A stretch of DNA of 64,000 nucleotides from CAIXSC01 sp046349915 (GTDB lineage: Bacteria > Planctomycetota > Planctomycetia > Pirellulales > Pirellulaceae): the NCBI GenBank assembly GCA_046349915.1, contig JAXMBL010000006.1:248001-312000 (forward strand). The letters run 5' to 3'. The notes beneath the pieces are model-generated. The model ran no database searches, was not told the origin of the DNA, and saw nothing but the letters and a program-made list of their open reading frames with translations. Of the stretch, positions 23,294 to 32,158 are shown piece by piece. Numbering within the stretch: position 1 is the stretch's first letter; each line of letters starts with the position of its first letter. Made by a program: the position numbers and the translations under genes.

Positions 23294-24437
23294 TACTCTC
23301 CCTCTCGCCGCTCTCAGACGCCAAATTTGCCCTCGTCGCATTCAGCGACCTCATGTCTCCATCCCGCTCCAACAGCGAGAAGATGACGGAGCTCGGAGTC
23401 TCTGTGGATTGACGATAGTGATTGCCCTTTGTTAACCAGGGCAATTCGATAAAGTGCCAAGACAAAGCTGCCAGAGCAAGGGTGATGCAAACGGTCGTGA
23501 ATAAAGCCAACCCCGGCGCAAACTGGAACATACCACGGCTTACCAGCAGTTGAATGACGGGAAAGTGGATTACATAGATGCCGTAAGAGTAATCGCCATG
23601 ACGAGTCCAGTTACCAAGATAAGGAAATGCCAATCCAACTCCCAATACGGAAACGCCAAGTATCCATGGGCCGAGAATGAGACGAATCCAAGGCGTGTCT
23701 AATAATCCTAGTGCGAGCATTGCGAGACAGATGATACTCGCGTAACCGAACCCGCGTCCCTGCAGTCGATCCCTCATGCTGTAAGCGACGGCTCCAACTG
23801 CGAAACACTGGCCACATTCACAGATTCCCAAACGAACCATGCCAACCATCGCCGGCGACATGGAATTGTCTACCCAATGCGTCGCCATGTTGAGGAACGT
23901 GAACAGGAGAACCGATGCAAACGCCGCCGTTCTCAAACTTACCCAAGTGGCCGCCTGCCAGAGCAAAGGCACCAGCAAGTAGCAGAGAATCTCTGTGCGA
24001 ATCGACCAAAGCGAACCATTGACGGCTTGGCCAAAGTGATTCGCCTCAAACACACCGGGAAGACTGGGTTGCAGGAAATTCAAGAACGAAAGATTGAACA
24101 CTACGTACTTGAATGTTGCGGGATCAGAAAGGTATTCGAACGGTGAATAACGCGTTACGAACAAGCCGAGCAGTACTCCAAGAAGCACAACACTAATGTA
24201 GCCGGGAAGCAGGCGACGAGCTCGCTTAACGCAGTAATGCCAGAAAGAGTGCGAACCTTCGTAGCTGCGGCAAATGAGGAATCCGCTAATGACGAAGAAA
24301 CCATGAACCGCGTAGTCTGAATTCAGCCAGCGTGTCAGAAAGCTCAGCTCAGTCGAATTTGAAAGCACTCGCGCATGGACAAGTACCACGACAGACGCGA
24401 GTACCAAGCGGAGCAGATCGAAGTTATTGACGTTCAT
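23271..24437 (-). CDS. Acyltransferase 3 family (OafA-like) membrane protein
   Basis: A 388-residue protein with about ten hydrophobic helices. The N-terminus NFDLLRLVLASVVVLVHARV has the family's 'LR...A..VV..H' signature with the conserved His in helix 1. VHGFFVISGFLICRSYEG is the FFxISGF motif. KRARRLLPGY carries the conserved 'R..R..P' after helix 2. Members transfer acyl groups, often acetyl, to exported sugars or lipids. It heads a three-gene minus-strand set with the two TMTC-like genes, consistent with decoration of a surface glycan. Confidence 0.88.
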   Translation of the reverse strand: MNVNNFDLLRLVLASVVVLVHARVLSNSTELSFLTRWLNSDYAVHGFFVISGFLICRSYEGSHSFWHYCVKRARRLLPGYISVVLLGVLLGLFVTRYSPFEYLSDPATFKYVVFNLSFLNFLQPSLPGVFEANHFGQAVNGSLWSIRTEILCYLLVPLLWQAATWVSLRTAAFASVLLFTFLNMATHWVDNSMSPAMVGMVRLGICECGQCFAVGAVAYSMRDRLQGRGFGYASIICLAMLALGLLDTPWIRLILGPWILGVSVLGVGLAFPYLGNWTRHGDYSYGIYVIHFPVIQLLVSRGMFQFAPGLALFTTVCITLALAALSWHFIELPWLTKGNHYRQSTETPSSVIFSLLERDGDMRSLNATRANLASESGERESNDERRAA

Positions 24438-24685
24438 GCGAAGATCGGATTGGCAGGACGTCCTTGGTCTACTATGGATTGATCGGCGAGAACCCTACAG
24501 ATGAGTGGCGTCTACATCAAGCTCAATTCGTAAACCGTTCCTCGTCTCTGAGATCGCTATCTCGCCCGTTTTGCCAAATCTCAGATGTCGCTGGAAACAT
24601 TGCGACGTTCTACCGATAGAACATGAAAGTCGTGGGATCAGCTTGATTCTGCGGTTTGGGTAGGGCGTTAGGAGAGATAGCTGCG
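24438..24685. other. Divergent intergenic region
   Basis: About 250 bases between the divergent acyltransferase and methyltransferase genes, which should contain both promoters. It is more AT-rich than its surroundings, but no promoter could be assigned with confidence and no repeat family was seen. The plus-strand gene has a clear AGGAGA site at about 24669-24674. Confidence 0.4.
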
Positions 24686-25732
24686 ATGCAAATTACCGAA
24701 ACACCCCAATATCAAGCAGCATCCACCGCGCGGCGAACTCACTCTCCCGCGCCGGAGACGTGCATCTATTGTGGCAGTACCCAACTTGAGCCTTGGGTCG
24801 TTGATGTCGAAGATCGCTTCGCACACGTTCCCGGGAAGTGGACCTTCAAGGTCTGTAGCCAATGTGGTTCTGGCAACCTGTCGCCTCGTCCCCAAGCAAA
24901 GGACTTGGCGAGCTTCTACCCCGATGTCTATACACCGTCTCCTGACCAGAGGCCTGATGGGTTTCTGGCTAAACTCCAGTCCTTCTGCGAATTCCAGGTC
25001 TTCTATCGACTTGCCTACGCCTCGCAGATTCGCACGGTTTCCCGTATTGCCGGACTGGATCAGAGAAGGCACACCAAGCTACTGGACGTAGGCTGTGGGC
25101 ATGGCGTTCGGCTTCGAGCATTTCACCAAAAAGGTTGTGAGGTTGAGGGGGCGGACATTGACGCAGGAGCAGTCGACTACGTGCGCCACAAGCTCGGAAT
25201 TCCCGCGATTCACTGCAACCTGGATTCTCTTTCCGAGCACTTCGCCGCCGAGTCGTTCGATATTGTGACGGCATTTTATCTGCTAGAGCACTTGGTCGAT
25301 GTGCGTTCGAGTCTGGTCGCAATTCACCGATTACTACGCCCAGGAGGATGGTTCTTTGGTGCGGTGCCCCTCATTGATAGCACACAAGCCAAATGGCTCA
25401 AACGACGCTGGCTTTCCGTCACCGAAGCGCCTCGACACATCTCACTGCCGGCCCGTCAATCCTTGATGGAGCTGATGCACAATGTCGGCTTCGAAGAGCA
25501 GTCGCTTGCCACGCATGCAGACTCGACGCTGATCTGTGCGGCAGTAGCGGCCCTTTCCTTGCTTCCCCAAACCTCCACCACCCATATGGCGACACAGGGC
25601 AGCGTCGCTCGCATCATGGCACGCTTCCTGGCTGGAGGACTTGCCATGGCATTGCTTCCCTGGGCACTTGCCGACAAGTACCTTCTTGACACTCCCTCAC
25701 TCGCCATTGTTTGCGGGCAAAAGCCGTTTTAA
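24686..25732 (+). CDS. SAM-dependent methyltransferase with zinc ribbon
   Basis: A 348-residue protein. The ATG at 24686 is preferred to one ten codons earlier because AGGAGA lies 11-16 bases upstream. It begins with a probable zinc ribbon (CIYCG at 26-30 and CSQCG at 57-61), then a class I methyltransferase domain with motif I LLDVGCGHG (132-140), motif II acidic EGADID and post-motif IVTAFYLLEHL. This is the Methyltransf_23 type often found in polysaccharide and lipopolysaccharide clusters. A hydrophobic C-terminal helix (about 310-335) may attach it to the membrane. Probable role: O- or C-methylation of a nucleotide sugar or glycan. Confidence 0.82.
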   Translation: MQITETPQYQAASTARRTHSPAPETCIYCGSTQLEPWVVDVEDRFAHVPGKWTFKVCSQCGSGNLSPRPQAKDLASFYPDVYTPSPDQRPDGFLAKLQSFCEFQVFYRLAYASQIRTVSRIAGLDQRRHTKLLDVGCGHGVRLRAFHQKGCEVEGADIDAGAVDYVRHKLGIPAIHCNLDSLSEHFAAESFDIVTAFYLLEHLVDVRSSLVAIHRLLRPGGWFFGAVPLIDSTQAKWLKRRWLSVTEAPRHISLPARQSLMELMHNVGFEEQSLATHADSTLICAAVAALSLLPQTSTTHMATQGSVARIMARFLAGGLAMALLPWALADKYLLDTPSLAIVCGQKPF

Positions 25733-25788
25733 CGGCCTGAGCATTTTGGCGGAGGGAATCACACAGCACTGCGCAGGAATTGCACGCG

Positions 25789-26517
25789 ATGGCGAGTCAC
25801 GAACGCTTTACGACTTCTGCTTGGGTGCCTCCTTGGGTTCGCTATCAACATTTGGCTCGCTACAAGTGGGCCGAGTCTTTTGTCGCAGGCAAAACAGTAA
25901 TTGACGCAGCATGTGGAGTTGGCTACGGCTCCATCATGCTGGCAAGGGCAGGCGCGAAATTGGTTCGTGGTTTTGATATTGCGCACGAGGCCATTGACTC
26001 GGCAAACCAATCAGAAAAGCCTGGGAATGTCGAGTTCGCATTGGGAGATGTTACTCGACTACCAATCCCAGACGCTTCGATCGATGTGTTTGTCTGTTTC
26101 GAGACGATCGAGCATGTTCCTGATGACGCTGCCGTCGTCGCCGAAGCTGCTCGAGTGATTCGTCCTGGGGGAATGTTCTTTTGCTCATCTCCCAATCGAG
26201 TACTCACTAATCCTGGAAAATCCATCGACGATAAGCCGTTTAATGAACATCACGTGCGGGAGTATTCCCGCGAGGAACTCGATCGCTTGCTGCTACGTGG
26301 TTTCTCGCGAGTTGAGTGGCATGGTCAAACGGTTTACTCCCATCGTTACGCTCGTCGCTTGAATTCCATGGCCAGCAAGGCTCGATCCATTGCTGCTCGT
26401 CTTCATCAACTTCGCAAATTGACCTACGCACCTTTCGACCGTTTCGAAAATCACGCAGTCATCGCATCGCCTTGGACAGGGGAACCTGAATTCTTGGTTG
26501 CCGTCTGTACCCGCTGA
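25789..26517 (+). CDS. SAM-dependent methyltransferase (Methyltransf_11 type)
   Basis: A 242-residue protein. The ATG at 25789 is used; a TTG three codons earlier is possible. The class I SAM-binding site reads VIDAACGVGYGS (37-48), followed by the acidic GFDIA and VFVCFETIEHV. The rest is a small, mostly helical cap. The gene follows the zinc-ribbon methyltransferase after a 56-bp gap and probably belongs to the same glycan-modifying unit. Its last 67 bases overlap, tail to tail, with the flippase gene on the other strand. Confidence 0.85.
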   Translation: MASHERFTTSAWVPPWVRYQHLARYKWAESFVAGKTVIDAACGVGYGSIMLARAGAKLVRGFDIAHEAIDSANQSEKPGNVEFALGDVTRLPIPDASIDVFVCFETIEHVPDDAAVVAEAARVIRPGGMFFCSSPNRVLTNPGKSIDDKPFNEHHVREYSREELDRLLLRGFSRVEWHGQTVYSHRYARRLNSMASKARSIAARLHQLRKLTYAPFDRFENHAVIASPWTGEPEFLVAVCTR

Positions 26518-27785
26518 GGCTCACTCGAGTCGCCCCAAACTCGTCGCAATCCGCCAACAGCGACGATTGCTAAGGAGATAGCGGCGCCAGCTACGGCCCA
26601 CGTGATCCCCATGACTCCCTGTTTGGGAGTAAGCCACCACGCCAACCCAGAAAAGACTGCTGCGGCTAGGACCTGAGCGTAAAGGACGAGGGACTCCCGT
26701 CTCAATACGATCAGGTAACCAGTAGCTAACCAACAGGCGGCTAATCCCAGCCCTCCCAGAATGAGCCAAGATCCAAGAGTCGCCAGGGAGGCATACTCAT
26801 TGGACAATACGAACCGAGAAAATCCCCAGACGCCTACTAAGGCCCCAAAGCCTAATGCGGTCAGGAACGCTCCGTAGGCTAGCACCAAACGTCGGACAAA
26901 CACTCGGTCTCGTCCATGCTCGCCTACCATGTGCGGTAACAGGATTCGTTGCATCTGAACTGCGAAGAGGCCGATCAAATTTAGGAAAATTGCGCCGAGT
27001 CCCATGACGCCCGCTGCCGCGTCTCCATGAAACTCGCGTACCCAGAAAGTTCCAGAAGTGATGGGGATCGTCGCAGCCAAACTTGCCAAGACCATCGATG
27101 GCGCTCCGCGAAAGAGTGTCGCGACGTCTCGCCAAGAAAAACGCCCCCAACTCAAGTCTCCACCTCGCGATGCGACAATCGCGGTCGTAGCGCTGAGCAA
27201 ACAATATTTGATCGCCAAGAGAGCGCCCGCAGTTCCCAGCGAGAGTTGGCTAGTGCGAATCAGGACCACCAGCAGCAGTAACGCAACTACCTCGATGATA
27301 CCTCCAATCAACGCCGCCCGGCGCTGTCGGTGATGTAGATCGAGAAATGGCGAGGCACTCGCGCACGTACCAACATTGCCGATTCCTACAAACACGAGGA
27401 GCCAGCATTCGCCACCGTCGATGTCGCGAATCCAGGCAAAACACGCGAGCAAGACAGCGACGACGACGCTCAGAAAAAGTGTAATGGCGTAGTAGGCGCT
27501 GGCCAGTCGCGCCGAGTCGTTCGGTTGACGTGCAATTTCCCGTACAACAAGAGCCGCCAACCCTCCCGATCCCAAAGGGGCCAGATAGAATTGCAGCGAT
27601 ACTGCCGACATGTAGACGCCAAACTGCTGCGCACCGAGAAACTTGGTCAGAAGCACAACAGTGGCTAGACCACAAACCTGCCCCACCGCCGCAGCAGCCA
27701 TCAACGCCAAAAAATTCGTCGCTGCAACGCGACCTGCGGTCGTCCAGTATCCCCGAAGAAACTCGGCAGCATTCCCCAACCCCAT
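26451..27785 (-). CDS. Polysaccharide flippase (Wzx/MATE-like)
   Basis: A 444-residue protein with 12-14 hydrophobic helices and the N-terminal pattern GRVAATNFLALMAAAAVGQV, then TKFLGAQQFGVYMSAVS, typical of Polysacc_synt oligosaccharide flippases. It would move lipid-linked glycan units across the cytoplasmic membrane. The last 20 codons, a polar tail, overlap in antisense with the end of the methyltransferase gene. The membership of the neighbourhood (acyltransferase, methyltransferases, TMTC-like proteins) supports a surface-polysaccharide role. Confidence 0.82.
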   Translation of the reverse strand: MGLGNAAEFLRGYWTTAGRVAATNFLALMAAAAVGQVCGLATVVLLTKFLGAQQFGVYMSAVSLQFYLAPLGSGGLAALVVREIARQPNDSARLASAYYAITLFLSVVVAVLLACFAWIRDIDGGECWLLVFVGIGNVGTCASASPFLDLHHRQRRAALIGGIIEVVALLLLVVLIRTSQLSLGTAGALLAIKYCLLSATTAIVASRGGDLSWGRFSWRDVATLFRGAPSMVLASLAATIPITSGTFWVREFHGDAAAGVMGLGAIFLNLIGLFAVQMQRILLPHMVGEHGRDRVFVRRLVLAYGAFLTALGFGALVGVWGFSRFVLSNEYASLATLGSWLILGGLGLAACWLATGYLIVLRRESLVLYAQVLAAAVFSGLAWWLTPKQGVMGITWAVAGAAISLAIVAVGGLRRVWGDSSEPQRVQTATKNSGSPVQGDAMTA

Positions 27786-28082
27786 AGCGCGCCTCTCCCA
27801 TTCGCAAGAAGCGGAAAACTAGGGAGTCTACGCGATCGTGTCAAAGCCAATCCAAACTTCTCGGCCGCGACCGCCGTCTCACCAGCCCCAAACGTCAAGG
27901 CGTCCACACGAAGAACCTCCGGCAAACCGTAATTGTCGGGGCTTCGAATGAACCGCGACAAGAAAAAGTCAATCTGTGACGACTGTGCGGACGATACTTA
28001 GCGACGACGTCCCTACGTTTCCTTCGATCGGCTCAAACGGACTCGAACGGGACGAGCCTAACCCCTTGGGAATTCACCACCT
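27786..28082. other. Divergent intergenic region upstream of the Tad genes
   Basis: About 300 bases between the flippase gene and cpaF, which are transcribed away from each other. Both promoters are expected here, but none is clear. No member of the hairpin repeat families was seen. Confidence 0.4.
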
Positions 28083-29384
28083 ATGATCTCCCTACTCCGT
28101 CGCAACTCGCCCGAAGCACGACTGCCCGAAGTGGAATTCCAGGTCCTCAAGACCGATATTCACCGGGAATTGGTCGAGTCGCTTGACTTGGCGGCCGTCG
28201 GAGTCAGCGAAAGCGAATGGCTCAAACGCGAAGTCCGCGAACTCTCCGAAGAAGGGATCGCTCGCCGTAAAATCTCCGATCCCCAGCTCCGCCAGCGACT
28301 CCTCCTGGAACTCGAATCCGAAGTCTTCGGACTCGGCCCCCTCGAGCCCCTGATGGACGATCCCGCGATCAGCGACATCCTGGTCAACAACGCGCACGAA
28401 GTCTACATCGAACGCCACGGACGATTGGAACTGACCGACGTACTGTTCGCCGACGACGCTCACCTGCTGCGAATTATCCAACGTATCGTCGCTCGCGTCG
28501 GGCGCCGCATCGACGAAGTCAGCCCCATGGTCGACGCTCGCCTCCCCGATGGCTCGCGCGTCAACGCCGTCGTTCCTCCCCTCGCGCTCGACGGCCCCAA
28601 GCTGTCGATTCGCCGCTTCGGCACCGAATACCTGAGCATCGATAACCTGTTGTCCAATCACAGCTTGTCGATGCCCATGGCCAAGTTCTTGCTGGCCGCC
28701 GTTCACTCCCGCATCAGCTTCCTGATCTCGGGCGGAACCGGCGCCGGTAAAACCACCATGCTGAACGCCCTGTCGGCCGCCATCCCTCACGATGAACGCA
28801 TCGTCACCATCGAAGATTCGGCCGAATTGATCCTGCAAAGCCGCCATATCGTCCGCATGGAAACTCGCCCCGCCAACAGCGAAGGCCAAGGTGGAGTGAC
28901 TCAACGCGACTTGGTACGCAACAGCCTCCGCATGCGGCCCGATCGCATTCTGGTCGGCGAAGTCCGCGGCGCCGAGGCGCTCGATATGCTCCAGGCCATG
29001 AACACGGGCCACGAAGGCTCGCTCACCACCATCCACGCCAACGACACTCGCGACGCCCTCGCTCGTCTCGAAATGATGGTCGCGATGACGGGCTATGAAA
29101 TGCCCGTGCGAGTGGTCCGGGAATACGTCGCGTCGGGCATCAAGCTGGTCATCCAGCTGGCCCGCTTGAAGGGTGGCGCCCGCCGAGTGACCAAGGTCTC
29201 GGAAATCCTCGGCGTCGTGAATGGCGAATACCAACTTGAAGACGTTTTCGGCTTCAAACAACAAGGACTCGACGAACACGGAGTGGCCAAGGGCGCCTGG
29301 TACGCGACCGGCTACAAGCCGCGCTGCCTGGCTCGCTTCGCCGACTCGGGCATCACGCTCGACGAATCGATTTTCACGCCGTAA
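28083..29384 (+). CDS. cpaF: CpaF/TadA-type secretion ATPase
   Basis: A 433-residue cytoplasmic motor ATPase. The N-terminal helical region (about 15-110, with DDPAISDILVNN) leads to the RecA-like core. Walker A is GGTGAGKTT (217-225), the Asp-box-like acidic segment is VTIEDSAEL, Walker B lies in ILVGEVRGAEALDML, and the His-box is GSLTTIHAND. It drives assembly of Flp pili in the Tad system. It is the first of a plus-strand run (cpaF, tadB, tadC) with gaps of 72 and 24 bp, and is about the usual family length. Confidence 0.95.
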   Translation: MISLLRRNSPEARLPEVEFQVLKTDIHRELVESLDLAAVGVSESEWLKREVRELSEEGIARRKISDPQLRQRLLLELESEVFGLGPLEPLMDDPAISDILVNNAHEVYIERHGRLELTDVLFADDAHLLRIIQRIVARVGRRIDEVSPMVDARLPDGSRVNAVVPPLALDGPKLSIRRFGTEYLSIDNLLSNHSLSMPMAKFLLAAVHSRISFLISGGTGAGKTTMLNALSAAIPHDERIVTIEDSAELILQSRHIVRMETRPANSEGQGGVTQRDLVRNSLRMRPDRILVGEVRGAEALDMLQAMNTGHEGSLTTIHANDTRDALARLEMMVAMTGYEMPVRVVREYVASGIKLVIQLARLKGGARRVTKVSEILGVVNGEYQLEDVFGFKQQGLDEHGVAKGAWYATGYKPRCLARFADSGITLDESIFTP

Positions 29385-29456
29385 TGAACCTTTGAGCCGT
29401 ACCGCCCGGCCTGCGGGCCCGCGAGGCAGTTACCCCTCCTTCCCCCACGTGCTCCC

Positions 29457-30389
29457 ATGGACCTATCACTCGGCCCCAATCTGATCGCCCTGATCGCTTT
29501 CCTCGGAATCGCGTCGGCGCTTGCCGCGATCGCCTGGGGCGCACGCGATCTCTTCGGTCGGAATTCCGACGACGCGGACGCTCCACAAACCCTGAAGCGA
29601 CTCCCTCGATTCGAGGAAGAAGCCAATCCTGGTTTGTTGAAGCAGATCGACCAATGGCTCGACCGCACCCTCTATTGGTCAGGCCTCCAAATCAACGGAT
29701 TCGCCGCTTCGCTGCTGGTCCTGCTGGTGGTGCTGGCCGCGGGCGGCGCCGCCTTTGTCGCCACCGAGAACGAGATGTTCGCCGCTGTCGCCGGCTTGTT
29801 CGGCTTCGGCTTGGTCATCATGTCGCTGGAAGTTCGCAAGCGTCGCCGCCTGCGACGTTATGAAGAACAATTCCCCGCGGCGCTCGACCTGTTGGCTCGG
29901 GCCGTGCGAGCGGGCGAAAGCATCGAGCAGGCGATGGGTGTGGTCGGAGAAGCCTTACGCGAACCCGCGGGCCCCGAATTCCAGCGTTGCGCCGGTCAGC
30001 TCGACCTGGGACTGTCGCTGGCCGCCAGCATGCGATCGCTCAGCCAGCGAGTGGACCAGATGGATACTCGCATTTTCGCCACAACTTTAAGCGTGCATCG
30101 TGATTCGGGTGGAAATCTCCCGATTACGCTCGAACGACTCGCAGAAGTCATTCGCGACCGCATGAGTTATCAGCGGCAGTTACGCAGCGTGACGGCGGCC
30201 GGACGCTATTCGGCTCTGTTGATCGCCGTGATTGGTCCGCTGTTGTTCGGCTACTTCTTCCTGGTGCATCCCGAGTACGGCGGGAAATTGACCGGCGATC
30301 CGATCGGCCGTTACCTTTTGGTGGTGGCCATCGTGTCGGAAGTGGTTGGTATTGCGTGGATTATGCGTTTGCTCCGTAGCGACTACTAG
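29457..30389 (+). CDS. tadB: TadB-like inner-membrane platform protein (T2SSF domain)
   Basis: A 310-residue protein with an N-terminal helix (about 8-28), two more near residues 80-125, a cytoplasmic T2SSF domain (about 140-260, with FPAALDLLARAVRAGESIEQ and GLSLAASMRSLSQRV), and C-terminal helices (about 250-270 and 283-303). The segment TTLSVHRDSGGNLPITLERL is highly typical of TadB. It forms the platform on which the ATPase acts. Upstream is cpaF and downstream tadC, as in canonical tad loci. Confidence 0.92.
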   Translation: MDLSLGPNLIALIAFLGIASALAAIAWGARDLFGRNSDDADAPQTLKRLPRFEEEANPGLLKQIDQWLDRTLYWSGLQINGFAASLLVLLVVLAAGGAAFVATENEMFAAVAGLFGFGLVIMSLEVRKRRRLRRYEEQFPAALDLLARAVRAGESIEQAMGVVGEALREPAGPEFQRCAGQLDLGLSLAASMRSLSQRVDQMDTRIFATTLSVHRDSGGNLPITLERLAEVIRDRMSYQRQLRSVTAAGRYSALLIAVIGPLLFGYFFLVHPEYGGKLTGDPIGRYLLVVAIVSEVVGIAWIMRLLRSDY

Positions 30390-30413
30390 TATCAATCGAG
30401 GGATGGCGCAGCC

Positions 30414-31499
30414 ATGGATTGGCAGAAATTCCTGGAATCAGCGGTCGACGTCAGCAAACTCACACCGGCCCAAACCGCGATGATCTCGGCGGGCACGTTT
30501 GTCGCCCTGAGCAGCGTGCTGTATCTGGTCGGCAAGATGCTGCTGGGCGTCGGCCGGAATCGCCTGCCGTCCACGGAAGCGATCGGCAGTAAACGGCCGC
30601 TCGCCCTGGGAGCGCTCACCGAAGCGCTCGCCATGGCCATCCCTTCGTCGAAGAAGCAGCAGGACAAACTGCGGCTCGAGTTGCAGCAAGCCGGGTTCTA
30701 CCATCGGCGGGCAGTCGAGGAATTCCTGGGAGTGCGTAATGCCGCCTTGATCGGCTGGCTGCTGTTTGTCGGCACCGCGATGGTGGCTTTGGCGAGCCCC
30801 GAGGAAGACTTGACTCCGAAGGTGCTGCTGGGCGGCGCCATCATGCTGGTCTTCATCTATGGTCTTCCCCGCGTGATCCTGAGCGGCCAGGCGGTCAATC
30901 GCTGCCGCCGCATTCAGCACGCTCTGCCCGATGCACTCGACATGATCAACATGACGGTCACGGGCGGTCTGCCGCTCCGGGACGCGATCCAGCGAGTGGC
31001 GAAGGAGTTGCATCGCATCCATCCGGACATTGCCTGCGAACTGCGGATGGTGGAAATGCAAACCGAAACCGGGTCGCTCGATCTGGCATTGCGGCAATTC
31101 GCCAAACGTCTAGACATTCCTGACGTCACCGCGTTGGCCTCGATGGTGCAGCACGCCGAGCGGTTGGGCGGACAGGTGACGCTGGCGTTCCGCGAGTTCG
31201 CGGACAGCATTCGGAAGACTCGCCGTCAGCAGGCCGAGGAGCGGGGCAACAAGGCGTCGATCAAGCTGCTGTTCCCGATTGTGTTTTTCTTGGCGCCGCC
31301 GATTTACATCCTGTTGTTGGGACCCGCGGTGATCGAGATGAAGAATTTCTTGACTCGCCAGCAAGCGCCTGGCGGCGCCTTGTCGCAGCAGCCGGGTCAG
31401 GCGATCCGAGCCGCTGCTCAGCCGAACCGCGGCCCGACTCCGGCGACTGGCGATCTCCCGGCCGGCGCCGCACCCGATCTCCCGAGCGTGTTGAGGTAG
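30414..31499 (+). CDS. tadC: TadC-like inner-membrane platform protein (T2SSF domain)
   Basis: A 361-residue protein; helices near 25-45, 105-122 and 133-153 precede the T2SSF domain (about 165-290, with LPDALDMINMTVTGGLPLRD and the TadC hallmark TETGSLDLALRQFAKRLDIP). A final helix near 288-310 ends in FFLAPPIYILLLGPAVIEM. The last 45 residues are Pro/Ala-rich and look disordered, a longer tail than usual. A family A hairpin begins 6 bases after the stop codon. Confidence 0.92.
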   Translation: MDWQKFLESAVDVSKLTPAQTAMISAGTFVALSSVLYLVGKMLLGVGRNRLPSTEAIGSKRPLALGALTEALAMAIPSSKKQQDKLRLELQQAGFYHRRAVEEFLGVRNAALIGWLLFVGTAMVALASPEEDLTPKVLLGGAIMLVFIYGLPRVILSGQAVNRCRRIQHALPDALDMINMTVTGGLPLRDAIQRVAKELHRIHPDIACELRMVEMQTETGSLDLALRQFAKRLDIPDVTALASMVQHAERLGGQVTLAFREFADSIRKTRRQQAEERGNKASIKLLFPIVFFLAPPIYILLLGPAVIEMKNFLTRQQAPGGALSQQPGQAIRAAAQPNRGPTPATGDLPAGAAPDLPSVLR

Positions 31500-31504
31500 T
31501 TGTC

Positions 31505-31940
31505 GTAGCGGAATTCGCAAGAATTCCATCGTGACAAGCGAGCAACGCGCCCCCAAGCGAACGCACGTCGAGAACCAGAAGACGAAGCACTTCCCGCCGT
31601 GGAAACGTCTTCCTCACGCAAAGCGGCTATTCGTCTCGCGAAGCGAGACGGCTACTACCGGAATTCGCAAGAATTCCGTCGTCGCCAACGAACAACGCGC
31701 CTCCAAGCGCATCCTCGTCGAGAACCAAGAGACGAAGCACTGCTGGCCGTGGCAACGTCTTCCCCGCTCAAAGCGGCTGTTCGTCCTCGTAGCGGAATTC
31801 GCAAGAATTCCGTCGTGACGAGCGAACAACCCGCCCTCAAGCGGAACCCACGTCGAGAACCAGAAGACGAAGCGCTTCCCGCCGTGGAAACGTCTTGCCC
31901 GCCCAAAGCGGCTATTCGTCTCGCGAAGCGAGACGGCTAC
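31505..31940. repeat. Three-unit composite repeat built from family A and family C hairpins
   Basis: Three successive units of about 150, 133 and 152 bp (31505-31655, 31656-31788, 31789-31940). Each begins with a family A hairpin (31505, 31659, 31789), continues with about 105 bp of shared sequence (around GTCGAGAACCAGAAGACGAA), and units 1 and 3 end with an inverted family C hairpin (31632-31655 and 31917-31940). Unit 2 has lost its C hairpin. A REP facing inward at each end is the layout of BIMEs. Open frames here are repeat artefacts. Confidence 0.88.
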
Positions 31941-32158
31941 TTTCTCCCCCTCCCCCTCCGGGAATGCTCACGATCGGTATCAGGGGAGATTTCGGTACGA
32001 CTGTCAGAAGCCTGGAAAGAGGAAGATCGATCACATCCGCTAAAGTCGCTACGAGCGTTTCGTCGAGTAAATGGATGAACATCTGGGCGAGGTCGGCTCC
32101 AACGCCGCAATCGCTCTTGGACTGCCCTCTAGAAGCCTGCACAGGATGTAAAAGAACT
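31941..32158. other. Intergenic region upstream of the secretin gene
   Basis: About 220 bases. The secretin frame happens to stay open through this region, but the translation is low-complexity and unlike secretins, so it is treated as non-coding. It presumably contains the promoter or leader for the secretin gene, since the repeat block separates it from tadC. No clear promoter was identified. Confidence 0.45.

Noticed and set aside
28092..29279. 395-codon minus-strand frame opposite cpaF
   Set aside because: Antisense shadow in a GC-rich gene; composition rich in Asp/Gln/His with no known motifs.
29550..29570. GGAATTCC-like motif in tadB considered as a family A copy
   Set aside because: It lacks the GCAA loop and GTAG foot and lies inside coding sequence; the resemblance is limited to an EcoRI-like core.
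31895..32158. N-terminal extension of the secretin frame by 88 codons
   Set aside because: The extension reads through a repeat and low-complexity sequence, and the first plausible signal peptide begins at 32159.
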